Shown here: positions 27,344-34,701 of the stretch, piece after piece
Position numbering within the stretch: the stretch's first letter is position 1
Layout of the letters: the number at the start of each line of letters is the position of its first letter
Origin: JAJYKC01 sp963823105
Lineage (GTDB): Bacteria > Acidobacteriota > Terriglobia > Bryobacterales > Bryobacteraceae
NCBI GenBank assembly: GCA_963823105.1
Contig: CAWGKC010000002.1
Span: 372,001 to 436,000 of the forward strand
DNA length: 64,000 nt
Reading direction: 5' to 3'
The notes under the pieces: generated by a model
The model's input: the letters and a program-made list of their open reading frames with translations, nothing else
Told to the model about the DNA's origin: nothing
Database searches by the model: none
Made by a program: the position numbers and the translations under genes

Positions 27344-27603
27344 AATGGGTTCGATTGGGTTCGTTTTTGTGGGGGCGCAGAGCATCGCTTGTAATATCGT
27401 CAATGGGTTACGTTGTGGAGATTTGGGTTCGTTTCGTATTTTTTATTTGGAGAACGTACCGCTCTCCCCGGAGCGGCGTGGAGGTTCCCGCCGCAAGAAC
27501 AGTAGCACGCCGCTCGGCGCGGCGGACGGATAAGCAGGCTTTGGTCTTTTTGTTTTGAAGCGCTTGCGGGGTCTTCGAATCGCGTGATCGGTTACGAAGC
27601 GTT
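27344..27603. other. intergenic stretch before a relic insertion element; short repeats
   Basis: No gene recognised. The octamer TGGGTTCG occurs three times (27346-27353, 27356-27363, 27424-27431). A GC-rich inverted segment around 27455-27520 follows. Short frames here lack family features and good ribosome binding sites. Confidence 0.4.
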
Positions 27604-27690
27604 TTCCAATCCAGAGATGAGCCTGAAGAAGGAGGATAGCAGACTTGATTGAGGCTCCTTTCGACTTTTGATTTTGGGAAGGGAAAAAGA

Positions 27691-27737
27691 GCGTGGGAAA
27701 GTGGGAATCCTGCTTTTGGATTTCCACTTTCCCACGC
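27691..27737. repeat. 20-bp-stem palindrome A
   Basis: A 14-bp perfect stem (27691-27704 with 27724-27737) continues inward through a G-T pair and five further pairs (GAATCC with GGATTT) to a 7-nt loop TGCTTTT. The design is the same as palindrome C at 27788-27845, whose loop is TGGTTTT, so the two are copies of one repeat family. Confidence 0.75.
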
Positions 27738-27762
27738 GGTAGTAGCCGGGGCCGCGGGAATG

Positions 27763-27786
27763 TGGAAATCGCGGGAGCGATTTCCA
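27763..27786. repeat. 10-bp perfect hairpin B
   Basis: TGGAAATCGC (27763-27772) pairs perfectly with GCGATTTCCA (27777-27786) around a GGGA tetraloop. It lies between the two longer palindromes A and C. Confidence 0.7.
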
Positions 27787-27787
27787 T

Positions 27788-27845
27788 GGGCTGGTGGGCG
27801 GCGGCGGGAAACCTGGTTTTGGTTTTCCGCCGCCGCCCACAGCCC
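27788..27845. repeat. 25-bp-stem palindrome C
   Basis: A 14-bp GC-rich perfect stem (27794-27807 with 27827-27840) continues inward through a G-T pair and AAACC/GGTTT to loop TGGTTTT. It extends outward by five more pairs across a single bulged G at 27793. Same plan as palindrome A. It ends about 25 bp before the relic transposase stop and could also terminate that gene's transcript. Confidence 0.75.
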
Positions 27846-27869
27846 GGCATTTCCGCAGCCCTGTTTCGG

Positions 27870-28044
27870 TCATGCGATTTTCCTTTGTTGGAAACCGGCG
27901 AACAGATTCCGCTTGGCCGCTCGCATCTTCGTCGCGGCTCCGGTGTCGCTAACGGCCCCCGCCAGCCGTTCCATGTGATCCACGGTGAGATCGTCTTTCA
28001 GCCATCCGCCCAGCCCTGGCAGTTGCCGTAGGATTTCCCACGGT
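27870..28044 (-). pseudogene. C-terminal fragment of integrase-type transposase
   Basis: Read leftward, the frame gives YATPWEILRQLPGL and KMRAAKRNLFAGF before the stop at 27870-27872. I recall the ending 'ATPWE...Q..G..L' with 'A...AKRKLFAG' from full-length integrase-catalytic transposases whose N-terminus matches the fragment at 29013-29426. There is no start codon and no DDE core, so this is the severed tail of that gene. Confidence 0.6.
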
Positions 28045-28273
28045 GTGGCGTACCACTTGGAAAAGCGGCAGGCGACAATTGCCCTACTGTTGCGATCGGA
28101 TTATCTGAAATATGCGCAGAAGAGGGCTGGCGCGCTATGCACAGCCGGTTTCAATGAACTCACGTATGATTCGAAATACGGAATTGACAGTGTTATCGTA
28201 ACGGTTGATAGGATCGCGAGGTCATCCGAACTTCGGCAATATGATAGCGGGCCGAAGCCTAAGCGTTGCGGAA

Positions 28274-28420
28274 TTAGGCGATGCGTTTAAATCCGGCATT
28301 CAACAAGGCCGGCGCCTTGGTATCGTTGGGATTGTTATCGCGAGGCACGCGATTTCGTTTGAGCGGAGCAATCAGCGCGGGTCCAATACGGGTTGGGCCT
28401 GATTTCCCCCGTGCTCGCAT
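28274..28420 (-). CDS. small basic protein, unknown, with strong ribosome binding site
   Basis: A 48-residue frame (MRARGKSGPTRIGPALIAP...) is preceded by AAAAGGAGG seven bases before ATG 28420, one of the best Shine-Dalgarno sequences in the window. It is rich in Arg/Lys and Pro and has no membrane segment. It lies in the lower-GC DNA that replaces the transposase core, downstream of another small leftward frame. I recognise no family; it may be a real accessory peptide or a relic. Confidence 0.4.
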   Translation of the reverse strand: MRARGKSGPTRIGPALIAPLKRNRVPRDNNPNDTKAPALLNAGFKRIA

Positions 28421-28561
28421 ATCGGGTCCTCCTTTTGTTGCGGGCGGTCGTTGTTGGACGCAGGTCCAGCCAAAGGCACGGCCCTTGAGATCCTGGCAAC
28501 TTGTCAGCCGGCTAAGCGTCTTCCTGACACCGTTGCGCACTCAAAATTGGCGTGGGATGCC

Positions 28562-28813
28562 TCACTGAATGCTCGAAGGAGGGCTGCCAAACGGCGGCCC
28601 TCCCGTGCTGCTTGGGGTCGACGGAAAAGCTGGCGTCAGAATGTAGAAAAGGGCTCCCATCGGTGGTAGGACTCGTTTTTGAAGATCGCCCTGTTGGATG
28701 GGATCCAGTTGCCAACACGTTTTCCCGTATATTTCCGTGGAGGCCTGCATTAGGTTTCCTAGATGCAGTTCGGAAACGATAGCGCGCAAAAGGTTGATAG
28801 TGAATTCATCCAT
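28562..28813 (-). CDS. small hypothetical protein
   Basis: An 83-residue frame begins MDEFTINLLRAIVSELHLGN with GAGGA five to six bases before ATG 28813. The N-terminal 60 residues look like an ordinary folded or amphipathic segment (LMQASTEIYGKTCW); the C-terminal 20 are Pro/Ser/Gly-rich. It lies in the lower-GC insert within the relic transposase and points the same way as the smaller frame at 28274-28420. The function is unknown. Confidence 0.45.
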   Translation of the reverse strand: MDEFTINLLRAIVSELHLGNLMQASTEIYGKTCWQLDPIQQGDLQKRVLPPMGALFYILTPAFPSTPSSTGGPPFGSPPSSIQ

Positions 28814-29012
28814 AAGGTTCCTCGGCTGGTTTCGTGGCTTGCAGTGGCATATTCTCCAACGGGTTGTCGTGCGGCTCGCCATGGATGTATGTGCATGCGT
28901 CGGACTGGGAACACCTAAGCCCCGTTCGCGGTAGCTCGCCGAGCTTCCGGCATTCAGAGCTATAGATGTGTCGCGACAAATTCGGCCATCGCCTTCTTGC
29001 GGGCAATCAGAG

Positions 29013-29426
29013 TCAAAATATAAGGGGAAGTCTAATACCCCTCCTTTGGCACAGGATCTCCGCGTTCGCCGGTCCACTTAGCGTCTCGTGGGCCTCATCC
29101 ACTTCCGCCAGCAACGCCACATCGGCCGGGGTGTAGTAGGCCATGAATTTCCTTCCACGCCCCCGCCGTACCTGGACCGTTCCGCCTTCCACGTACCGCG
29201 CGATGAGCCGCGTTGCCTGCGCCCGGCTCATGCCCGTCACTTTCGAGATGTACTGTTTCACCAGGCCCTTGTCCCTCCGTGGCAAGCCCACATACTCTTG
29301 CGCACACAGGGTCGCCTGCGTCCACTCATACGCTTCCTTTCGGCTTGCCGCCTTGAATCCGACTTCTTCGTTGCCTCCCAGAAATGCCCGTATTTGCTCC
29401 AGGCTCTGGTGTTCGCTGTTCTTCAT
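29013..29426 (-). pseudogene. N-terminal fragment of integrase-type transposase
   Basis: From ATG 29426 the frame reads EQIRAFLGGNEEVGF, KGLVKQYISKVTGMSRAQAT (a helix-turn-helix), YYTPADVALLAEVDEAHETL and SGPA. This is the standard N-terminus of integrase-catalytic IS transposases, in which 'LSGPAT' normally leads into the catalytic core. Here homology stops right after SGPA, near 29050, and the frame ends at 29013. The matching C-terminus is at 27870-28044. Confidence 0.75.
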
Positions 29427-29602
29427 CCGGATGATCAATCCTCAGCATCCGCTATTTTTCCTTTAGGCTCATCTGGCGTTGGAAACCATTGGCCTCTTCA
29501 GGCTCATCCGGCGTTGGAAGAGACTACGAAGCGGCTGCAAACCCCGCTTTGATACAATAGAAGTTTTGGTTTCCGCCGTATCCCCGTAGGAGTCCTTTCA
29601 CA

Positions 29603-31513
29603 ATGTTCGATCTATTCCGCAGCCGCGATAAGGCGGTTCGTATATTGCTGGGCGTGCTGCTTGGCGTCGTGGCGCTTTCGATGCTTCTTTATCTGGTGCC
29701 CGGCTATGGCGGCGGGGTGGGGGGCGCGGACGATCAAGTGGTGGCGCAGGTCGGCAAAGAGGAAATTTCGCTGCGCGACGTCCAGGTACAGATTCAGAGC
29801 CTGCGCCAGAACCGGCAGATCCCGGCCGAGCTGCTGCACGTCTACATTCCGCAGCTTATCGATCAGATGATCACCGAGCACGCCATTGCCTACGAGGCCA
29901 AGCGGCTGGGCTATGTCGTCACCGACAACGAGCTGGCCGACACGATTCAATCGCTCGCCAACGGGCAGTTCGCCGATCCGGCGGTCTACAAGCGCTATGT
30001 CGAGGAGCAGGGCATGACGGTGCCGCAGTTCGAGAATTCGCTGCGGGACAGCATACTGATGACGCGGCTGCAGACCGTGGCCATGGAAGGCATCATCGTC
30101 GCTCCGGAGGAGATCAAGAAGGAGTACGACAACAAGAACGCCAAGGTGAAGGTGGAGTATCTGCTGTTTTCGGAGAGTTCGCTCGAATCCAAGATCAAGC
30201 CCACGCCGGCCGATTTGCAGACGTATTTCAATCAGCATCGCGCCCAGTTTCAGATGCCGGAGCAGCGGGCGGCGGGGGTTCTGGTGGCGGACCAGGCGAA
30301 GGTGGCCGACACCATTCAAATCTCCGACGCGCAGGAGCAAGCCTACTATAACGCCAACCTGGATCAATACCGCACGCCGGAGCGGGTGAGCGTGCGCCAT
30401 ATTTTGTTGATGACGACGGGGAAATCGCAGCCCGAAATGGAGCAGATCCGCAAGAAGGCCGAAGACCTGTTGAAGCAGATTCGCGCGGGCGCGGACTTCG
30501 CGGATCTCGCGAAAAAGAATTCGCAGGATCCGGGTTCGGCCGCCAACGGGGGCGATCTGGGATGGATCGTGCGCGGGCAGACGGTGAAGAACTTCGAGGC
30601 GGCGGCGTTTTCGCTGAAACCGAAACAGATCAGCGATCTGGTGACCACCGAATACGGTTTCCACATTCTGGAGGTGATGGACCACCAGGACGCACATGTG
30701 AAGAGCCTGGCGGAGGTGAAGAACGACATCGCGGCGCTGTTGAAGAAACAAGCGGCGAATCAGAAGATGCAGGATCTGACCCAACAGGCGCAGGCCGCGC
30801 TGACGAAAACGCCGCAGAACGGGCCGCAGATCGCCGCACAATTGGGTTTGACTTACATCGCGGCGCCGAAACTGGGCGCCAATGACCCGGTTCCGGGGCT
30901 GGTTTCGCCGGGGCTGTCTTCCGCGATCGCGGCGCTGGGCAAGAACCAGGTGAGCCAACCGGTGCAGGTGAGCGATCAAAAGCTGGCGGTGGCCGTTTGC
31001 ACCGCGGTATTCCCGGCGCACCCGGCCGAAATGGCCGATGTGGAGAATCAGGTGCGGCGGCAGTACACGAGCCAGGAAGCGCTGCGGCTGGAGACCGCGG
31101 ACGGAGCGAAGGCGGCGGCCGATTTGAAGAGCGGCAAAGACATCAAGGAAGTGGCGAAGACGTACGGCGTGGAAGTGAAAACGCCGGAGCCGTTCACGCG
31201 CATCGGGGCCATCGAAGGCGTCGGTCCGGCGTCGATTCTGGCCGCGGCTTTCACTCAGCCCGCCGGTTCCATCGTTGGCCCAGCGACAGTCTCCGGCCAA
31301 ACGATCGTCGCCAAAGTGCTGGAGCAGATTCCCGCCGATCCGGCGCAGTTGGCCGGCCAGCGCGAGGCCATCGTGAGCCAGATCAAAGGGCGGAAGGCGC
31401 AGGAGCGGCTCTCGCTGTTCGAAGACAGCGTGAGGACGCGTCTGGTGCAGGAAGGCAAAGTGAAGATTCACCAAGACGTGGTGAACCGCATCGCCGCCAG
31501 CTATCAAAGCTGA
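29603..31513 (+). CDS. PpiD/SurA-like peptidyl-prolyl isomerase, membrane-anchored
   Basis: A 636-residue periplasmic foldase. A single N-terminal anchor (about 13-33, ILLGVLLGVVALSMLLYLVPG) is followed by a SurA-type N-domain (about 45-190) and a parvulin domain at about 255-355 (VSVRHILLMTTG, DFADLAKKNSQDPGSAANGG, GFHILEVMD). A second, weaker parvulin-like region lies near 500-590. The plan matches PpiD, which assists folding of exported proteins at the Sec exit. AGGAG precedes ATG 29603. The DedA gene follows after 7 bp. Confidence 0.9.
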   Translation: MFDLFRSRDKAVRILLGVLLGVVALSMLLYLVPGYGGGVGGADDQVVAQVGKEEISLRDVQVQIQSLRQNRQIPAELLHVYIPQLIDQMITEHAIAYEAKRLGYVVTDNELADTIQSLANGQFADPAVYKRYVEEQGMTVPQFENSLRDSILMTRLQTVAMEGIIVAPEEIKKEYDNKNAKVKVEYLLFSESSLESKIKPTPADLQTYFNQHRAQFQMPEQRAAGVLVADQAKVADTIQISDAQEQAYYNANLDQYRTPERVSVRHILLMTTGKSQPEMEQIRKKAEDLLKQIRAGADFADLAKKNSQDPGSAANGGDLGWIVRGQTVKNFEAAAFSLKPKQISDLVTTEYGFHILEVMDHQDAHVKSLAEVKNDIAALLKKQAANQKMQDLTQQAQAALTKTPQNGPQIAAQLGLTYIAAPKLGANDPVPGLVSPGLSSAIAALGKNQVSQPVQVSDQKLAVAVCTAVFPAHPAEMADVENQVRRQYTSQEALRLETADGAKAAADLKSGKDIKEVAKTYGVEVKTPEPFTRIGAIEGVGPASILAAAFTQPAGSIVGPATVSGQTIVAKVLEQIPADPAQLAGQREAIVSQIKGRKAQERLSLFEDSVRTRLVQEGKVKIHQDVVNRIAASYQS

Positions 31514-31520
31514 CTGGGCG

Positions 31521-32189
31521 ATGCTTCACACGCTGGTCGACTTCCTCCGCACGCTGACCGATCCGGACCGATTGATCCGGTTTCTATCTACCGTGGTCAC
31601 GGGTTGGTACAGCTATGCGCTGCTGATGGGGATCGTGTTCGTCGAGACAGGGCTGTTGGTGGGCTTCGTGCTGCCGGGCGATTCGCTGCTATTCACCATC
31701 GGCGTGGTCACCGGCGCGGGAAAGCTGGATGTGACGCTGATCGTCGCGGCGCTTATCGTGGCGTGCATGCTGGGCGATTTCAGCGGCTATCTGCTGGGAC
31801 GGCGCGCGGGGAAGGCGATCTTCAACCGGCCGGATTCGCGATTCTTCAAACGCGAACATTTGCTGCGGACGCAGGCGTTCTATGAAAAGCACGGCGGCAA
31901 GACGATCATATACGCCAAGTTCGTGCCCATCGTCCGCACGTTCGCGCCGTTTGTGGCGGGCGTCGCGGGCATGCCCTATTCGCGGTTTCTGCCGTTCGAC
32001 ATCGTGGGCGGCGTGGGTTGGGTGACGTCGATGACCACGCTTGGGTATCTGCTGGGCGGCATTCCGATGGTGCGGCGCAACTTCGAAAAGTTCGTGCTGC
32101 TGGTGGTGGTCGTCTCGCTCCTGCCGGTGCTGATTCACGCCCTGCGGGCGCGGCGCGAGAACAAAACCGCGGTGGGCGCGGGGCGGTAA
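31521..32189 (+). CDS. DedA family membrane protein
   Basis: A 222-residue polytopic protein with the DedA/SNARE-associated signature: FVETGLLVGFVLPGDSLLF near the N-terminus and FVPIVRTFAPFVAGVAGM in the centre, containing the conserved R and the G..M turn. Members are inner-membrane proteins implicated in lipid flipping (undecaprenyl phosphate or phosphatidylethanolamine) and envelope homeostasis. It starts 7 bp after the PpiD-like gene, giving a two-gene envelope operon. Confidence 0.92.
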   Translation: MLHTLVDFLRTLTDPDRLIRFLSTVVTGWYSYALLMGIVFVETGLLVGFVLPGDSLLFTIGVVTGAGKLDVTLIVAALIVACMLGDFSGYLLGRRAGKAIFNRPDSRFFKREHLLRTQAFYEKHGGKTIIYAKFVPIVRTFAPFVAGVAGMPYSRFLPFDIVGGVGWVTSMTTLGYLLGGIPMVRRNFEKFVLLVVVVSLLPVLIHALRARRENKTAVGAGR

Positions 32190-32247
32190 TCGAACTCCGG
32201 CGACCGGAAGCGTTTCGAGCGAGATTAGGCGAGAGCCTCTTGGGTTT

Positions 32248-32276
32248 TAGCCATTCCGCGTCAGTTGTGGTATAAC
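32248..32276 (+). promoter_or_regulatory. sigma-70-type promoter candidate for the 32.3-37.8 kb operon
   Basis: TAGCCA (32248-32253), 17 bp, TATAAC (32271-32276) with an extended -10 (TGG directly before it). The dnaN upstream region contains the same TAGCCA-17-TATAAT layout. The first gene begins 36 bp downstream. Confidence 0.45.
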
Positions 32277-32311
32277 GCTTAGTCATTGCGCTCTCAATAC
32301 GAGGGGAATCG

Positions 32312-33346
32312 ATGGTGAACGGGTCGACGACGCGCATCGTGCCATTTGAAGCCGGCGACGGTTTCCCGTGCAATTTGGTCCATGTGCAGGGGCCAGTGCC
32401 GGCATTGAGGAGCCCTGTGTTGCTGATACACGGCGCCGGCGTTCGCGCCAATTTGTTCCGCGCGCCCGTGGACACGACCTTGGTGGACTATCTGCTGGCG
32501 CGCGGCTACGATGTGTGGCTGGAGAATTGGCGAGCCAGCATCGACCTAAGGCCGAATCTATGGACCCTTGACGAGGCCGCCGTCTTCGACCATCCTTATG
32601 CGGTTCGGAAAATCGCCGCCGAGACCGGCTGCGATCGCATCAAGGCCGTTATTCATTGCCAAGGGTCGACGAGTTTCACAATCTCCGCCCTGGCGGGCCT
32701 GGTGCCGCAAGTGGACGTAGTGGTCAGCAACGCGGTTTCGCTCCATCCGGTGGTTCCGGCGGTTACGAAATTCAAAATCGGCGCCTCCCTGCCGATCCTC
32801 AAAAAGCTGACGCCGTATCTGAATCCGCAGTGGTGCGTACACGCGCCGACGTGGACAGCCAAGGCCGTCGCCGCGCTGATCTGGCTTACGCACCACGAGT
32901 GCTATAACCCCGTTTGCAAGGGCGTGAGTTTCACTTATGGCACGGGCTTTCCCGCCTTATGGAGCCACGAAAACCTGAACGACGCGACGCACGAATGGAT
33001 CAAGCAGGAATTCGCGCAGGTCCCGATCCGCTTTTTCGAGCAGATACTCCGAAGCATCCGGACCGGGCACCTGGTTCCCGCGGAAGCCCGACCGGAGCTG
33101 CCGGCCGATTTCGTTGCGCAGGAACCGCGGACCACGGCGCGCTTCGCCTTTTTCGCGGGAGTAAATAACCGCTGTTTTCTAGCCGAGAGCCAGCGCCGAA
33201 CGTTCAACTTCTTCGATTCCTGGCACAAGGGCTATCATTCGCTTCGAATGATACCCAATTACGGGCATCTCGACGTTTTCATCGGAAAGGACGCCGTGCG
33301 CGACGTTTTTCCTCAAATCGCGGAGGAGTTGGAGCGGCCGGTATAA
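32312..33346 (+). CDS. alpha/beta hydrolase with cysteine at the nucleophile elbow
   Basis: A 344-residue alpha/beta-hydrolase: oxyanion region LLIHGAGVRANLF, nucleophile elbow VIHCQGST with C116 where serine is usual, and a C-terminal NYGHLDVFIG with H319 as likely catalytic base. A similar 'HC.G' elbow occurs, as I recall, in the hydrolase domain fused to large cholesterol-oxidase-like GMC proteins. No signal peptide. GAGGGG precedes ATG 32312. It is the first gene of a five-gene operon with ADC-like, membrane, patatin and GMC oxidase genes, so a lipid- or sterol-type ester or lactone is a plausible substrate (inference). Confidence 0.85.
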   Translation: MVNGSTTRIVPFEAGDGFPCNLVHVQGPVPALRSPVLLIHGAGVRANLFRAPVDTTLVDYLLARGYDVWLENWRASIDLRPNLWTLDEAAVFDHPYAVRKIAAETGCDRIKAVIHCQGSTSFTISALAGLVPQVDVVVSNAVSLHPVVPAVTKFKIGASLPILKKLTPYLNPQWCVHAPTWTAKAVAALIWLTHHECYNPVCKGVSFTYGTGFPALWSHENLNDATHEWIKQEFAQVPIRFFEQILRSIRTGHLVPAEARPELPADFVAQEPRTTARFAFFAGVNNRCFLAESQRRTFNFFDSWHKGYHSLRMIPNYGHLDVFIGKDAVRDVFPQIAEELERPV

Positions 33347-33356
33347 GGGGGAACTT

Positions 33357-34259
33357 ATGGGACAACCCGCACGCATTCGTCATGAAGCAGGCCGATGGGC
33401 GCTGGTCGACGGCATCCCGTTTCACATGCCTGTGTATTGCAGGAATTCGCCCGCGCTGTTTGCCGTTTTCGAAATCAATCCGGACAAAGCCCGCAAGTTG
33501 ATCCCGGGAGACGAGATCCATCCCATGCGGCTTTGGAACAAGGGGCTGTTGGTGGTCAGCGTGATCGATTACCTGGACACTAACATCGGCAAGTACATTG
33601 AGTTCAGCATAGCGATCGCATGTACCCACGGCGGGAAGCCGGCTCCAAGGCTGCTGCCCGCGCTTTTGATGGGACATTACGGAACCGGACAATGGGTCTT
33701 CGATTTGCCTGTCAGCAGCGAGGTCTCGGTCAAGGGAGGCAAAGGCATTTGGGGCATGCCCAAGCATCAGGGCAATTTGAATTACATCGTCGGCGAGAGA
33801 GTAGTTAGTAGCCAATACGACCTCGATGGCCAGTTCGCCGTAAAAGTGGAGATCGAGAGACCGGACAACGTTTGGTTGCCTCTCAACATGGGCGCGGTCA
33901 ACTACTGCGGTTTCCGCGGAATGCTGATGAAGTCCACGGTCTATTTCAAGGGCAAAGTAGGCTTCAGCTTCCACAAGAAGGGCTCAGGACGCCTGCTGAT
34001 TGGCGACCATCCCCGGGTGCAGCCGCTTAAAGAGCTGGAGATCAATCCCGATCCGCTGCTGACCGCGTTCCTGCCGCAGGCGAATGGAGTGCTCGACGAT
34101 CACTTCGAGAGCTGGTTTCTGAGCGAGCAACAACTTCCGGAGGCGATTCCCGAAGGCATGGAGAGCGTTGTCAACCTGGGGCAAAGCCAGCAGTGGCTGA
34201 CGCCGCCGCAACCGATCTCCGATGAAGCCTACATTCACCCGGAGCGAACTTTGCCATGA
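33357..34259 (+). CDS. acetoacetate decarboxylase family protein
   Basis: A 300-residue ADC-fold protein. The lysine that forms the Schiff base in ADC aligns with K136 in GIWGMPKHQG; the neighbouring second lysine of true decarboxylases (PKK) is histidine here. Other family features are the N-terminal PVYCRNSPALFAVFEI and the segment EVSVKGGKG. Many ADC-like proteins are not decarboxylases but aldolase-dehydratases or of unknown function, so the reaction is open. GGGGGAA precedes ATG 33357, 10 bp after the hydrolase gene. Confidence 0.82.
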   Translation: MGQPARIRHEAGRWALVDGIPFHMPVYCRNSPALFAVFEINPDKARKLIPGDEIHPMRLWNKGLLVVSVIDYLDTNIGKYIEFSIAIACTHGGKPAPRLLPALLMGHYGTGQWVFDLPVSSEVSVKGGKGIWGMPKHQGNLNYIVGERVVSSQYDLDGQFAVKVEIERPDNVWLPLNMGAVNYCGFRGMLMKSTVYFKGKVGFSFHKKGSGRLLIGDHPRVQPLKELEINPDPLLTAFLPQANGVLDDHFESWFLSEQQLPEAIPEGMESVVNLGQSQQWLTPPQPISDEAYIHPERTLP

Positions 34260-34305
34260 AAACAGCGCGGAATCATGTGGCGGCGGAGCGGGGGAGTTCC
34301 AGGCG

Positions 34306-34701
34306 ATGAGTTCGCGAGCCCCACTCTACTGGCTGCTTCTGATCATCTCCGTTGCGACCGTTATTTCGGGCGTCGTGCAACTGGTGAAACCGGACTTCGT
34401 TCTCGGGATCGTTTCAGCCGAGGCAACGCCGGCGAGTGAGCACTTCTTTGGCATCGTCGGGATGTTCATGGCGCTGTTTGGCGGGATGCTGATGCAGGTG
34501 CTGCTCTCAAACCAACAACCCCCCGTGGTGTTCTTATGGGCCGGCTTCCAAAAGTTGGGCGCTTCCGCGGCCGTCGCTCTCGGAGTCGCACGCCACGTTT
34601 TCGGTCCATTGGCGCTGGGGATTTCCGCATTCGACCTGACGTCCGGATTCTTAATTTTCATGTATCTGCGCACTCTCACGAGCCAAAAGGACGGCCGATG
34701 A
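34306..34701 (+). CDS. small four-helix membrane protein
   Basis: A 131-residue protein with about four hydrophobic helices (YWLLLIISVATVISGVVQL, FFGIVGMFMALFGGMLMQVL, a weaker third with VVFLWAGFQKLGA, and LALGISAFDLTSGFLIFMY). ATG 34306 is preceded by GGGGGAG; an upstream in-frame ATG at 34222 overlaps the ADC-like gene and gives a non-membrane leader, so I reject it. The patatin gene start overlaps its stop (ATGA). No family recognised with confidence. Confidence 0.8.
   Translation: MSSRAPLYWLLLIISVATVISGVVQLVKPDFVLGIVSAEATPASEHFFGIVGMFMALFGGMLMQVLLSNQQPPVVFLWAGFQKLGASAAVALGVARHVFGPLALGISAFDLTSGFLIFMYLRTLTSQKDGR

Larger units (their letters stand above)
27604..29519. mobile_element. decayed insertion element with terminal inverted repeats and gutted transposase
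   Basis: The left end carries TTCCAATCCAGAGATGAGCC continuing TGAA (27604-27627). Its reverse complement matches the right-end sequence at 29497-29519: both start TTCAGGCTCATC and end TTGGAA. A second right-end copy lies at 29462-29484. Inside, reading leftward, are the N-terminal part of an integrase-type transposase (29426 downward) and its C-terminal part (28044-27870). The catalytic DDE core is missing and about 1 kb of unrelated, lower-GC DNA lies between. The element cannot move by itself. Confidence 0.7.

Noticed and set aside
25640..27403. Long leftward open frame opposite cmk and lysC
   Set aside because: It is His/Arg-rich and mirrors lysC, whose coding is certain from its kinase and ACT motifs; it is typical antisense openness in high-GC DNA.
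27691..27845. Possible CRISPR repeats
   Set aside because: The units are individual hairpins with different stem sequences and no regular spacers; no cas gene is nearby.
27443..27850. Leftward 135-residue frame across the palindromes
   Set aside because: Composition is basic and proline-rich, no ribosome binding site, and it is translated from the repeat palindromes.
28274..28420. RiPP precursor peptide interpretation of the 48-residue frame
   Set aside because: No modification enzyme, leader motif or transporter is nearby; only the ribosome binding site supports it as a gene.
29612..31507. 631-codon leftward frame opposite the PpiD-like gene
   Set aside because: Low-complexity Arg/His/Leu composition and no motif; the plus-strand parvulin gene explains the region.
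34222..34305. N-terminal extension of the small membrane protein
   Set aside because: The added residues overlap the ADC-like gene and have non-membrane, Gly/Cys-rich character; ATG 34306 has a better ribosome binding site.
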